From assembly GCA_011176545.1 (NCBI GenBank), contig DUEN01000026.1, positions 1-36,098 on the forward strand: a stretch of 36,098 nt of DNA, read 5' to 3'. Origin of the DNA: Caldilineae bacterium (lineage in GTDB: Bacteria > Chloroflexota > Anaerolineae > DUEN01). The translations under genes and the position numbers were made by a program. The notes beneath the pieces are model-generated. The model had not been told where the DNA came from. It saw only the letters and a list, made by a program, of their open reading frames with translations, and made no database searches. Shown here one piece after another: positions 9,802 to 22,218 of this stretch (position 1 is its first letter; the number at the start of each line of letters is the position of its first letter).

Positions 9802-9830
9802 GTATAGGGCGACGTATGCGTCGCCCTTAC
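9802..9830. repeat. Palindromic hairpin repeat, copy 3
   Basis: GTA-T-AGGGCGACG pairs with CGTCGCCCT-TAC with one bulged base. The centre CGTATGCG is the same core as copy 1. It ends 30 nt before the pgk ATG, so it would lie in the pgk leader. Confidence 0.6.
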
Positions 9831-9860
9831 AGCCACCAGTGAGCGACAAGGGAGGAGCTT

Positions 9861-11036
<1,176 letters not shown>

Positions 11037-11056
11037 GCTCACACGGAGACGAAAAA

Positions 11057-11090
11057 AGAACAGAGGCGCACGACTGTGCGCCTCTGTTCT
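11057..11090 (+). terminator. Intrinsic terminator-like hairpin after pgk
   Basis: This is a 15-bp perfect stem whose left arm starts AGAACAGAGGCG, with a GACT tetraloop. It is preceded by a run of As and followed by a short T-rich stretch. The same GACT loop caps the hairpin at 23284-23315. Confidence 0.75.
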
Positions 11091-11103
11091 TACCTCGAAC
11101 TAA

Positions 11104-14550
<3,447 letters not shown>

Positions 14551-14575
14551 GGGTCCACGAAACTCATCTGAAGCC

Positions 14576-14593
14576 GCCCCCACGTGGGGGGGC
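14576..14593 (+). terminator. Possible terminator after lacZ
   Basis: GCCCCC-ACGT-GGGGGGGC hairpin starting 25 nt after the lacZ stop, followed by CTCCTTATTTTC. The rest of 14594-14737 shows no gene. Confidence 0.5.
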
Positions 14594-14737
14594 CTCCTTA
14601 TTTTCGACATGCATTCCCCCTACGATTCTTTCCTCCTCTGTGCTCTCCGCGCCTCTGCGGTGAAGTGTCTGAATCGCGCTTGTCAGAGGCCGGATTTCGT
14701 ATTACAATTTGTTTAACCTATGATCAATTGTACATCG

Positions 14738-14784
14738 ATGGTGATCCGCAAGCCCAATGGATGTGAGCTTCGTCGGATCACCAT
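14738..14784 (+). repeat. Long inverted repeat upstream of acsA
   Basis: ATGGTGATCCG (14738-14748) pairs perfectly with CGGATCACCAT (14774-14784). An inner AAGC/GCTT pair sits in the 25-nt loop. It lies about 190 nt before acsA, as a leader structure or a repressor site. Nothing else is recognised between 14785 and the acsA ribosome site. Confidence 0.5.
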
Positions 14785-14976
14785 GGCTTTCATTGTCCCC
14801 TCTAAGGCATCGTAGCCGACGCCTTCCAGCCACCGTTGGTGTCACTACTCCCCCAGTCCTCTCCCCCTGAGATCTCTTGGATCCCGAGACGATCTCGTGG
14901 GCATGGCGGCGGATTGAATGTCGTCCGTACGCCTGAAGTAAGGGCATACCAAAGTTCATACCCGGGAGGTCAAGAG

Positions 14977-16872
14977 ATGGCGGATCGGCAGTTCGTGGAC
15001 GGTGAGGTGGTCTATCCCTCCGAGGAGGTCATAGCCAAGGCGCGCCTGAAGGACTGGGACGCGATGGCCCGTCGCGCAGCCGAGGACCTCGAGGGCTTCT
15101 GGGCTCAGGAGGCCGAGGAGCTCGAATGGTATCGCAAATGGGACAAGGTGTTGGACGACAGCGGGAAGCCATTCTACAAATGGTTCACCGGCGCCAAGGT
15201 CAACATCGTTCACAACTGCCTGGATCGATACCAGAAAAGTTGGCGCCGCAATAAGCTGGCTCTGATCTGGGTCGGCGAGCCCGGGGATGTACGCACCTAC
15301 TCCTATTATGCCCTCAACCGGGAAGTGAATCAATTCGCCAACATCCTCAAGGCCATGGGCATTCAAAAGGGAGACCGTATCACCATCTACATGCCCCGCG
15401 TGCCCGAGATCGTGATCGCCATGTTGGCCTGCGCTAAAATCGGCGCCGTACATTCCGTGGTCTACGGCGGATTCAGCGTGGACGCCTTACAGGGACGGAT
15501 CGAGGATTCGCAGTCCCGCATGGTGATCACGGCCGACGGCGGATGGATGAACGGCAAGATCGTCCGGCTGAAGGATACGGTGGACGAGGCCCTGAAGCGC
15601 TGCCCATCGGTGGAGACGGTCATCACTGTGCGACGCACGGGACACGAAGTCCGTATGGAGCCAGGGCGCGACTATTGGTATCATGACCTGATCGGGCTAC
15701 CCATCGCCACGGGGAAATGCCCAACGGAGCAGCTGGACGCGGAAGATCCCCTCTTCATCCTGTATACCTCAGGCACGACCGGGACCCCCAAGGCGATCTT
15801 ACATACACACGGCGGGTATATGGTGGGGATCTATACCACGCTCAAGTACGTCTTCGACATCCAGGATGAGGACCGATGGTGGTGTGCGGCGGACCCGGGG
15901 TGGATCACTGGCCATTCCTACATCGTCTATGGCCCCCTGTTGAACGGGGCGACCACTTTTATATATGAAGGGGCGCCTACGTATCCCTATCCGGATCGCT
16001 GGTGGGCCCTGATCGAGAAATATGGAATCACCATCCTCTACACCGCCCCCACAGCGATCCGCGGGCTGATGCGCTTCGGCGAGTCCTGGCCGAAGCGCCA
16101 CGATCTGTCCTCCCTGCGCCTACTCGGCTCGGTGGGCGAGCCCATCAACCCCGAGGCGTGGCGCTGGTACTATGAAGTGATCGGCGGCGGACGATGCCCC
16201 ATCATGGACACCTGGTGGCAGACGGAGACGGGCATGTTCATGATCACGCCGACGCCAGTGGTGCCCCTCAAGCCCGGCTCCGGCACTCGCCCCTTCTTCG
16301 GGCAGGAGGCCGAGATCGTGGATGAGGACGGCAACCCGGTACCTGACGGCGAGGAAGGCTACCTGGTGCTCAAACGCCCCTGGCCGGCCATGATGCGTAC
16401 CATCTACAACGATCCCGATCGCTACGTTGACCAGTATTGGAGCCGCTTCCCCGGCAAGTACATGACGGGCGACTCGGCGAAACGGGATCGGGATGGATAC
16501 TTCTGGATCATCGGTCGGGTGGATGATGTGATCAAGGTCTCAGGATACCGGCTGGGTACGGCGGAGATCGAGAGCGCCCTGGTGAGCCATCCTGCCATCG
16601 CCGAGGCCGCGGCCATCGGCCTGCCGCACGAGGTCAAAGGGAACGCCATCCACGCTTACTGCATCCTCCGCACCGGCTATGAGCCCTCGGAGAAGCTGGC
16701 GGAGGAGCTACGACAGCACGTGCGGGAGCACATGGGGCCCATCGCCCGGCCGGAGAAGATTCACTTCGTGGATAAGCTACCTAAGACTCGCTCCGGGAAG
16801 ATCATGCGTCGCGTGTTGAAGGCGCAAGCCCTGGGCCTGGACGTGGGGGATACCTCCACGATGGAGGATTAG
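14977..16872 (+). CDS. acsA: Acetyl-CoA synthetase (AMP-forming)
   Basis: This 631-residue enzyme makes acetyl-CoA from acetate, ATP and CoA through acetyl-AMP. The frame stays open upstream to 14836. I choose the ATG at 14977 because GGGAGG lies 7 nt before it and family homology begins near here. FWAQEAEELEWYRKWDKVLD is the N-terminal signature. YTSGTTGTPKAILHTHGG is the phosphate-binding loop; DTWWQTETGMFM, SGYRLGTAEIES and PKTRSGKIMRR follow. Lys608 in the last motif is the catalytic lysine that is reversibly acetylated in studied homologues. No acetyltransferase or deacetylase gene is nearby. Confidence 0.95.
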   Translation: MADRQFVDGEVVYPSEEVIAKARLKDWDAMARRAAEDLEGFWAQEAEELEWYRKWDKVLDDSGKPFYKWFTGAKVNIVHNCLDRYQKSWRRNKLALIWVGEPGDVRTYSYYALNREVNQFANILKAMGIQKGDRITIYMPRVPEIVIAMLACAKIGAVHSVVYGGFSVDALQGRIEDSQSRMVITADGGWMNGKIVRLKDTVDEALKRCPSVETVITVRRTGHEVRMEPGRDYWYHDLIGLPIATGKCPTEQLDAEDPLFILYTSGTTGTPKAILHTHGGYMVGIYTTLKYVFDIQDEDRWWCAADPGWITGHSYIVYGPLLNGATTFIYEGAPTYPYPDRWWALIEKYGITILYTAPTAIRGLMRFGESWPKRHDLSSLRLLGSVGEPINPEAWRWYYEVIGGGRCPIMDTWWQTETGMFMITPTPVVPLKPGSGTRPFFGQEAEIVDEDGNPVPDGEEGYLVLKRPWPAMMRTIYNDPDRYVDQYWSRFPGKYMTGDSAKRDRDGYFWIIGRVDDVIKVSGYRLGTAEIESALVSHPAIAEAAAIGLPHEVKGNAIHAYCILRTGYEPSEKLAEELRQHVREHMGPIARPEKIHFVDKLPKTRSGKIMRRVLKAQALGLDVGDTSTMED

Positions 16873-16884
16873 CGGTAAGAGCAG

Positions 16885-16926
16885 ACAGCTGGTAGGAGCG
16901 ATTCATGAATCGCTCCTACCAGCTGT
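16885..16926. repeat. Palindromic hairpin repeat, copy 4 (42-nt perfect palindrome)
   Basis: This perfect palindrome has a half-site that reads ACAGCTGGTAGGAGCG then ATTCA to the axis. GCAGA and TCTGC outside can extend the stem. It lies between the converging acsA and kinase genes and could terminate both. The inner GTAGGAGCGATTCA matches the half-site form of the other copies. Confidence 0.75.
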
Positions 16927-16958
16927 TATCTGCGGATAGGCAGTGATAGATCAGACCG

Positions 16959-16986
16959 GTAGTGGCGATTCATGAATCGTCGCTAC
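16959..16986. repeat. Palindromic hairpin repeat, copy 5
   Basis: This 28-nt element has half-sites GTAGTGGCGATTCA and TGAATCGTCGCTAC. The two departures from symmetry (T63/G82 and G65/T80, last two digits) are both G-T wobbles on the plus-strand RNA, so that RNA hairpin is intact. It ends 6 nt from the kinase stop. Confidence 0.7.
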
Positions 16987-16992
16987 CTGCCT

Positions 16993-18495
16993 CTACCTGT
17001 GGGTGGGCAAGGGTAGGGAGAAGGAAACCCTCGTCCCATACGTGGATCCGTTCGCGTCCGTGAAGATCGGGCTCTCGGCCCAAACCCGGCCGCCATGAGC
17101 CTCCACGAGGTACTTCACGATGGCTAACCCTAGGCCAGAGCCCCCGCTGGATCGAGAGCGGAACTTGTCCGCCCGATAAAATCGATCGAAGATGTGCGGC
17201 AAATCCTCGGGCGCGATGCCCGAACCGGTGTCCGTCACCTGGACGATGACCGCCTGTCCTCTCTCGCCCGGCGGCCTTCCCTTAAAGGCTTGGATGTGCA
17301 CCCGGCCGCCCTCCGGTGTGTATCGGAGCGCGTTGCTGATCAGATTCCCGATGACCTGATGGATGCGGTCGGCATCTATCAACAGCCAGGGGAGATCTTC
17401 GGCTACCTGCACCTCCAGTTGGATCGCCTTCTCCTGAGCACGGGGGGCCATCAATTCGACCGCCCTTTCGATCACCTCGCGAAGGTCCGTCTCCGTTCGC
17501 TCCAGTTTGAGCTGCCCGGCCTCCGCCAGGGAAAGCAGCCTCAGATCGGCCACCAGACGATTCAACAACAGCGTCTCCTCGTGGAGCGAGGCGATCCGCT
17601 CCGCGTCCAGGGGGAGCACCCCATCGAGCATGGCCTCCAGGTTGCCCTGAATGACGCTCAGGGGAGTACGCAGCTCATGCGCGATGTCTGCCATGAGATG
17701 GCGCCGTTGAGCCTCCGCCTGAGCAAGGCTCTCGGCCATGGCATTAAAGGTCTGGGCGAGCTCACCCAGCTCATCCTCCGAGTTCACCCGGACCCGATGA
17801 TCCAGCTTACCCTCGGCGATGGCACGGGCGGCAGCCTGTAGCTGTCGGATAGGCGCCGTGAGGTGGAAGAAGAGAATCGCCCCCAGGACGAGAGCGACCA
17901 CGCCCGAGATCACCCCGGCGAGCAGGATGCTGCGATTCAACTCGGTCAGGAACTGACCGGCCGGGGTGGCTGCGCCAGGTGTATCCAACGCGGCGATGAT
18001 GAGCGTTCCCACCTGACGTCCATCGACCATGATGGGAACGCCTGCGGCCAGCTCCTGCGGAGAAAACCTGCGCCCCTGCCACTCACCGCTTGTGTCAACG
18101 ACTACCTGCCCTGAGGCATCGACCAGGATGAGCCGCTGCCCCATCATCGTCCACATGTCCCACCCGGTCTTCGTGCTCTGCCCTCTCCATCGCTCCATCA
18201 TGCCCCATCCCATCATGGGGCCCATCATGCCGCGCCCCATCATGTCCGGGTGGGACATCATCATTCCCATAGGGTTCTGAAGCGCGGCCGTTACCCCCTC
18301 CCAGCTGCCGGTTTGGGCGTAATACTCAGCCAAGACCGGGGCCAGCTGGCGCGCCCAAACCAGCCCGCTCCGGGTAGTATACAGGCGAAACTCACTCGTA
18401 GCCGCCAGTCTCGTCGTCACCAGCACGAGCGTTCCGTAGATCACGATGATCAAGACGAAGGCGCCCAGCAGTTTGACGAACAAGCTACTTCGCAT
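16993..18495 (-). CDS. Sensor histidine kinase with Met-rich extracytoplasmic loop
   Basis: This 500-residue membrane kinase starts at the ATG at 18495, which overlaps the regulator by 11 nt and has GGAGG upstream. TM1 is about residues 8-27. The extracytoplasmic sensor (about 30-187) contains a Met-rich stretch at 76-118 (NPMGMMMSHPDMMGRGMMG and onward). TM2 is about 190-210. HAMP is about 211-265, then HisKA with His273 in ADIAHELRTPLS. HATPase boxes are GNLISNALRYTP, DTGSGIAPEDLP and GGSGLGLAIVKYL. Met-rich motifs often bind Cu(I) or Ag(I), so metal sensing is inferred. It pairs with the overlapping upstream regulator. It could instead sense another envelope stress. Confidence 0.9.
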   Translation of the reverse strand: MRSSLFVKLLGAFVLIIVIYGTLVLVTTRLAATSEFRLYTTRSGLVWARQLAPVLAEYYAQTGSWEGVTAALQNPMGMMMSHPDMMGRGMMGPMMGWGMMERWRGQSTKTGWDMWTMMGQRLILVDASGQVVVDTSGEWQGRRFSPQELAAGVPIMVDGRQVGTLIIAALDTPGAATPAGQFLTELNRSILLAGVISGVVALVLGAILFFHLTAPIRQLQAAARAIAEGKLDHRVRVNSEDELGELAQTFNAMAESLAQAEAQRRHLMADIAHELRTPLSVIQGNLEAMLDGVLPLDAERIASLHEETLLLNRLVADLRLLSLAEAGQLKLERTETDLREVIERAVELMAPRAQEKAIQLEVQVAEDLPWLLIDADRIHQVIGNLISNALRYTPEGGRVHIQAFKGRPPGERGQAVIVQVTDTGSGIAPEDLPHIFDRFYRADKFRSRSSGGSGLGLAIVKYLVEAHGGRVWAESPIFTDANGSTYGTRVSFSLPLPTHR

Positions 18496-19180
18496 CGGGC
18501 GCCCCCTCCAGCTTGTATCCCACGCCATAGACGGTGGTGATGTAGCGAGGGTGCTTGGGATCCGGCTCGATCTTGGCGCGCAGATTCTTGATATGAGCGT
18601 CTATGGTGCGCTCATACCCTTCATAGGCGCTGCCCTGGACCTGTTCCAGGAGCTGTAATCGGGTGAACGCCCGGCCAGGATAGCGGGCCATGGCCGCCAG
18701 AAGCTGGAACTCGGTAGGGGTCAGATCCACAGGTCTGCCCGCCACCTCCACCGTGTGTCGGGCCAGGTCGATCACAATGTCGCCCACGCGCAGGATCTCG
18801 GGGGGAGGCGCGTCGCCGGAGGCGCGGCGTAATACCGCCTTCACCCGGGCCACTACCTCCCTCGGACTGAAAGGCTTGACCACGTAATCATCGGCGCCCA
18901 GCTCCAGGCCGATGAGCCGATCCACCTCCTCCGCCCGCGCGGTGAGCATAATGATGGGCACGCTCGACTCGCGACGGATCATCCGACACACATCCAGCCC
19001 ATCGAGCCCGGGCAGCATCAAATCCAGGATCACCAAGTCCGGCTTCTCGTGACGGAAGACATCCAGAGCTGCCTGCCCATCGCGGGCGGTGACCACGTCG
19101 AAGCCAGCCTGCTTCAGGTATGCCGAGACCACCTGCAAGATCTTCCATTCATCATCAACGACCAAGATCTTCTTAGCCAT
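18485..19180 (-). CDS. OmpR/PhoB-family response regulator
   Basis: This is a 231-residue regulator from MAKKILVVDDEWK. The frame extends to 19240, but the receiver fold begins here. Acidic pocket Asp9/Asp10, phospho-acceptor Asp53 in VILDLMLPG, Thr in MLTARAE and Lys in VVKPFSP are all present. The C-terminal winged-helix DNA-binding domain has LTPTEFQLLAAMARYPGR and ERTIDAHIKNLRAKIE. It overlaps the kinase gene, so the two are translationally coupled. The Met-rich protein gene lies about 140 nt upstream on the same strand, and direct repeats at 20143-20161 are a candidate binding site. Confidence 0.94.
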   Translation of the reverse strand: MAKKILVVDDEWKILQVVSAYLKQAGFDVVTARDGQAALDVFRHEKPDLVILDLMLPGLDGLDVCRMIRRESSVPIIMLTARAEEVDRLIGLELGADDYVVKPFSPREVVARVKAVLRRASGDAPPPEILRVGDIVIDLARHTVEVAGRPVDLTPTEFQLLAAMARYPGRAFTRLQLLEQVQGSAYEGYERTIDAHIKNLRAKIEPDPKHPRYITTVYGVGYKLEGAPDAK

Positions 19181-19317
19181 AAGCCACAGCCTTCGATAAA
19201 GGTACATAATCATCGCGGGATAAGGGCACGGCGATGCCATGCCCTTATCCCGCTCAGGCGGACATATCCCCGTAAACCGGGCTCGTCCGCTATGACCTTC
19301 AGCACGTCGTCCGACGC

Positions 19318-20082
19318 TTACTCCTCATCCAATGTCTGCATGCCGATGAACTCACCATGCCACGTATGATACCATACCTGGCCTGTATATCCATTCACGC
19401 TGAGCATGCCGACGATCTCGTCATCCTGCAAGACATGGATGGTGTAATAGCCGTAGAAGGCATCCGCCTCATCTGCCACGGTCGTCCCAGGCATGTACCG
19501 ATCCAGATATCGCTGAGCGTACTCCAACGCCCGCTCCGGAGTGATGGGCATCTCGGCCTCAGACGGGCCTCCCCACCAGCCTCCCATCATACCACGCCAG
19601 CCCCCCATATGTCCATATTTGGTGTTCCACATCATATTGGGGCCAGGCTCAGGATAGACCGCGCCTGTGTAACGATCGACCAACAGTTCGAAGGCGTGGA
19701 TGCCTGTGTCCTTCTCCTCGACCTCGACGTAGAAATGATTGGAGAATTCCATGATCTCCGCCAGGGCCAGATCGGGATCGCCATAGGCGGCCACATACTG
19801 CTCCGCACGCTCGATGGCCTCATCCATGGTGAGCGGCGTCTCATCCCCTGGGACGCCCCAACCGCCCATCCCTGGGCATCCATTCACACCGGGACCTCCC
19901 ATCATACCGCCAGGCCCCCATCCCATCATACCAGGGCCGCCCATCATGCCGGGCCCCCTCCAACGACCATATGGCTGATAGCGAGGCGGCTCATCCTGTG
20001 CCAGGCTCGTGCCCACCAGCACCGCGCTCACGACCAACAAAGCGATGGCCGATGCTACTATGAAGCGTACCCACCGATTCAT
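19318..20082 (-). CDS. Secreted Met/Gly-rich protein with two PepSY-like domains
   Basis: This 254-residue protein starts at the ATG at 20082, 8 nt after AGGAGG. Residues 1-28 form a signal peptide (RFIVASAIALLVVSAVLVG then TSLA, cleavage likely before QDE). Residues 44-76 are Met/Gly-rich (GPGMMGGPGMMGWGPGGMMG) with a lone Cys69. Two PepSY-like units follow: about 82-146 (TMDEAIERAEQYVAAYG; VDRYTGAVY) and about 178-245 (ITPERALEYAQRYLDRYMPG; VNGYTGQVWY). A second Met/Trp/Gly patch sits between them (about 149-172). PepSY domains are extracytoplasmic; metal chelation by the Met patches is inferred. It heads the gene set with the two-component pair. Confidence 0.8.
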   Translation of the reverse strand: MNRWVRFIVASAIALLVVSAVLVGTSLAQDEPPRYQPYGRWRGPGMMGGPGMMGWGPGGMMGGPGVNGCPGMGGWGVPGDETPLTMDEAIERAEQYVAAYGDPDLALAEIMEFSNHFYVEVEEKDTGIHAFELLVDRYTGAVYPEPGPNMMWNTKYGHMGGWRGMMGGWWGGPSEAEMPITPERALEYAQRYLDRYMPGTTVADEADAFYGYYTIHVLQDDEIVGMLSVNGYTGQVWYHTWHGEFIGMQTLDEE

Positions 20083-20102
20083 CTTACACACCTCCTGAAA
20101 TG

Positions 20103-20161
20103 GTTATAGTTTTTCGCTTGCGGGCGTATCATCGCGCGAGGGTGTGAAGAACCTGTGAAGA
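20103..20161 (-). promoter_or_regulatory. Candidate activated promoter with 11-bp-spaced direct repeats for the Met-rich/two-component genes
   Basis: On the minus strand TCTTCACA occurs twice, at 20161-20154 and 20150-20143, exactly 11 bp apart. This is the helical-phase spacing typical of PhoB/OmpR-type tandem sites. TATAAC follows at 20108-20103, 34 nt downstream. The -35 region is a poor match, as expected for an activator-dependent promoter. The AGGAGG and ATG follow. Confidence 0.5.
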
Positions 20162-20198
20162 CGCCATGAGGATATCTTGAAGCCTGCCGATCGCGCCT

Positions 20199-20227
20199 TT
20201 GACGGGCCTCTTTCGCGCGTGTAAGAT
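20199..20227 (+). promoter_or_regulatory. Sigma-70 promoter for the GH127 gene
   Basis: TTGACG (20199-20204), a 17-nt spacer and TAAGAT (20222-20227), reading toward the gene at 20281. It is back-to-back with the promoter of the Met-rich gene, so a regulator at 20143-20161 could in principle affect both. Confidence 0.6.
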
Positions 20228-20280
20228 GTGGCCCATCTATCAGGGTAATCGCCAGGAAAGCCCATGCTGAGGAGGTCACA

Positions 20281-22158
20281 ATGCCCCAGTTTTATCCTGC
20301 CAATCGCGATCCATTGCTCCCCTCCGCGTTCATCCCACTGCCGTTGGGCAGCGTCAGGCCGCGCGGATGGCTATTACGTCAACTCAAGATTCAGGCCGAC
20401 GGTCTGACGGGCCACCTGGACGAATTCTGGCCGGACGTGGGCCCCAACAGCGCCTGGCTCGGGGGCACGGGCGAAGCTTGGGAGCGGGGGCCATACTACT
20501 GCGATGGCCTGCTCCCCCTCGCCTATCTACTCGAGGACGAGAAGCTGCTGGCTAAGGCCCGACGTTGGGTGGAAGCCATGCTTGCCAGCCAACGCGAAGA
20601 TGGCTGGTTCGGCCCATCTCTCAACCAGGACACATGGCCACTCATGATCGCCCTCAAGGTGCTAGCCCAATACCACGAGGCGACGGGGGATGAACGCGTG
20701 ATCATGTTGATGCGTCGCTATTTCCGACGCCAGCTCGAGATGCCCGCCGATCTCCCCCCCGATACGTGGCGGGGCGTCCGGTACGCCGATAACGTGCTCT
20801 CGATCTACTGGCTATATAACCGTACTGGAGATACCTGGCTGCTAGACTTGGCGCGCAAGCAGTATGAGGCCGGATTCGACTGGACGACCTGGTTTATCGA
20901 GTTCCCCTGGCGAGCCAAGATCGAGCCGTTCCAGTTCCGACACGAACATCACGTCGTGAACGTGGCCATGGCCGTGAAGAACCCGGCCGTGTGGTACCAG
21001 CAAAGCCACGAGGAGCGCCACCGGCAGGCGGTCTACGCGGCGTTGGAGAACCTGGATCGCTATCACGGCCAGGTGACCGGCGTGTTCACCGGGGATGAAC
21101 ATCTGGCCGGCCTGGATCCCACCCAGGGCACCGAGCTGTGCGCGGTAGTGGAATTCATGTTCTCCCTGGAAAATCTGATCGCCATCCTGGGCGATCCCGC
21201 GCTCTGCGATCGATTGGAGAAGGTGACGTACAACGCGCTCCCGGCCGCGTGCACGCCGGACATGTGGGCTCATCAATACGATCAGCAGGTGAATCAGGTG
21301 CTATGCACGGTGGCCGAGCGTCATTGGACCAACAACGGTCCGGACGCCAACATCTTCGGCCTGGAGCCTAACTTTGGCTGTTGCACAGCTAACATGCACC
21401 AAGGCTGGCCCAAGTTCGTCAAACACCTGTGGATGGCAACCAGGGACGGCGGGCTGGCGGCCGTAGCATATGGCCCTTCGGAGGTCCGGACAATCGTAGG
21501 GTCAGGGACAAACGTCACCATCATCGAGGAGACGGATTACCCGTTCTCGGAATGCCTGCGCTTCCGCATCTCATGCGATGAGCCCGTCTCATTCCCGCTG
21601 TGGCTACGCGTCCCGGCCTGGGCCACGAAGGCTCACATACAGATCGGGGAGGCGGCCCCGGAGACCGTAGAGGCGGGACGATTCCACGTCATCAGGCGCA
21701 CCTGGCATCCCGGCGATGAGGTGACCCTCACGCTGCCCATGTCCGTGCGAGTCACATCCCGATATCGAGGTGCCGTAGCGCTGGAATACGGCCCCCTAGT
21801 CTTCGCCCTTAAGATCGCGGAGGAGTGGCGACAGATCGGAGGAGAGCTCCCTCACGCCGACTGGGAGGTATACCCCCGATCGGCGTGGAACTACGGGCTG
21901 ATCCTGGATCGGGAAAAGCCGGAACGCTCGGCGACAGTGCTCACGCGGCCGCTCGGCGATGTCCCCTTCCATCCGGATCAGGCGCCGGTACAATTGAAGG
22001 TATACGGTCGGCGCATCCCGGAATGGGGCCTGGCGATGAACTCGGCTGGCCCGGTGCCGGAGAGCCCGGTGGCCTCCTCCGAGCCGGTGGAGGAGCTGAC
22101 CCTCATCCCGTATGGCAGCACCCACCTGCGCATCACCGAGTTCCCTGAGGTCTTTTAG
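20281..22158 (+). CDS. GH127 (DUF1680) beta-L-arabinofuranosidase-like glycoside hydrolase
   Basis: This 625-residue protein begins with IPLPLGSVRPRGWLLRQL, the usual GH127 start. An alpha/alpha barrel holds GGTGEAWERGPYYCDGLLPL. Glu285 and Cys287 in TELCAVVEFMFSLE, and Cys367/Cys368 in NFGCCTANMHQGWPKF, correspond to the Zn-site Glu and Cys residues of characterised GH127 enzymes; the first Cys of the CC pair acts as nucleophile there. C-terminal beta-sandwich domains follow. It should release beta-linked L-arabinofuranose, for example from hydroxyproline-rich glycoproteins, although family members vary. No signal peptide is seen, so it probably acts inside the cell on imported oligosaccharides. 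AGGAGG precedes the ATG, and a hairpin follows the stop. Confidence 0.9.
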   Translation: MPQFYPANRDPLLPSAFIPLPLGSVRPRGWLLRQLKIQADGLTGHLDEFWPDVGPNSAWLGGTGEAWERGPYYCDGLLPLAYLLEDEKLLAKARRWVEAMLASQREDGWFGPSLNQDTWPLMIALKVLAQYHEATGDERVIMLMRRYFRRQLEMPADLPPDTWRGVRYADNVLSIYWLYNRTGDTWLLDLARKQYEAGFDWTTWFIEFPWRAKIEPFQFRHEHHVVNVAMAVKNPAVWYQQSHEERHRQAVYAALENLDRYHGQVTGVFTGDEHLAGLDPTQGTELCAVVEFMFSLENLIAILGDPALCDRLEKVTYNALPAACTPDMWAHQYDQQVNQVLCTVAERHWTNNGPDANIFGLEPNFGCCTANMHQGWPKFVKHLWMATRDGGLAAVAYGPSEVRTIVGSGTNVTIIEETDYPFSECLRFRISCDEPVSFPLWLRVPAWATKAHIQIGEAAPETVEAGRFHVIRRTWHPGDEVTLTLPMSVRVTSRYRGAVALEYGPLVFALKIAEEWRQIGGELPHADWEVYPRSAWNYGLILDREKPERSATVLTRPLGDVPFHPDQAPVQLKVYGRRIPEWGLAMNSAGPVPESPVASSEPVEELTLIPYGSTHLRITEFPEVF

Positions 22159-22185
22159 AGCATGTCGGAAAATACATTACGAAGT

Positions 22186-22218
22186 CGCCAAGACGTTAAG
22201 GAAGGAAGCGTCTTGGCG
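22186..22218 (+). terminator. Hairpin after the GH127 gene
   Basis: CGCCAAGACG (22186-22195) pairs with CGTCTTGGCG (22209-22218) over a 13-nt loop, followed by TCCTCCTC. The U-run is weak. Confidence 0.5.

Noticed and set aside
14836-14976. N-terminal extension of acetyl-CoA synthetase
   Set aside because: The extra 47 residues are low-complexity and unlike the family; GGGAGG points to the ATG at 14977.
18170-18260. Met-rich coding stretch in the kinase as a simple-sequence repeat or mobile insertion
   Set aside because: The frame is uninterrupted, the codons vary and the motif recurs in the neighbouring secreted protein, so selection at the protein level is more likely.
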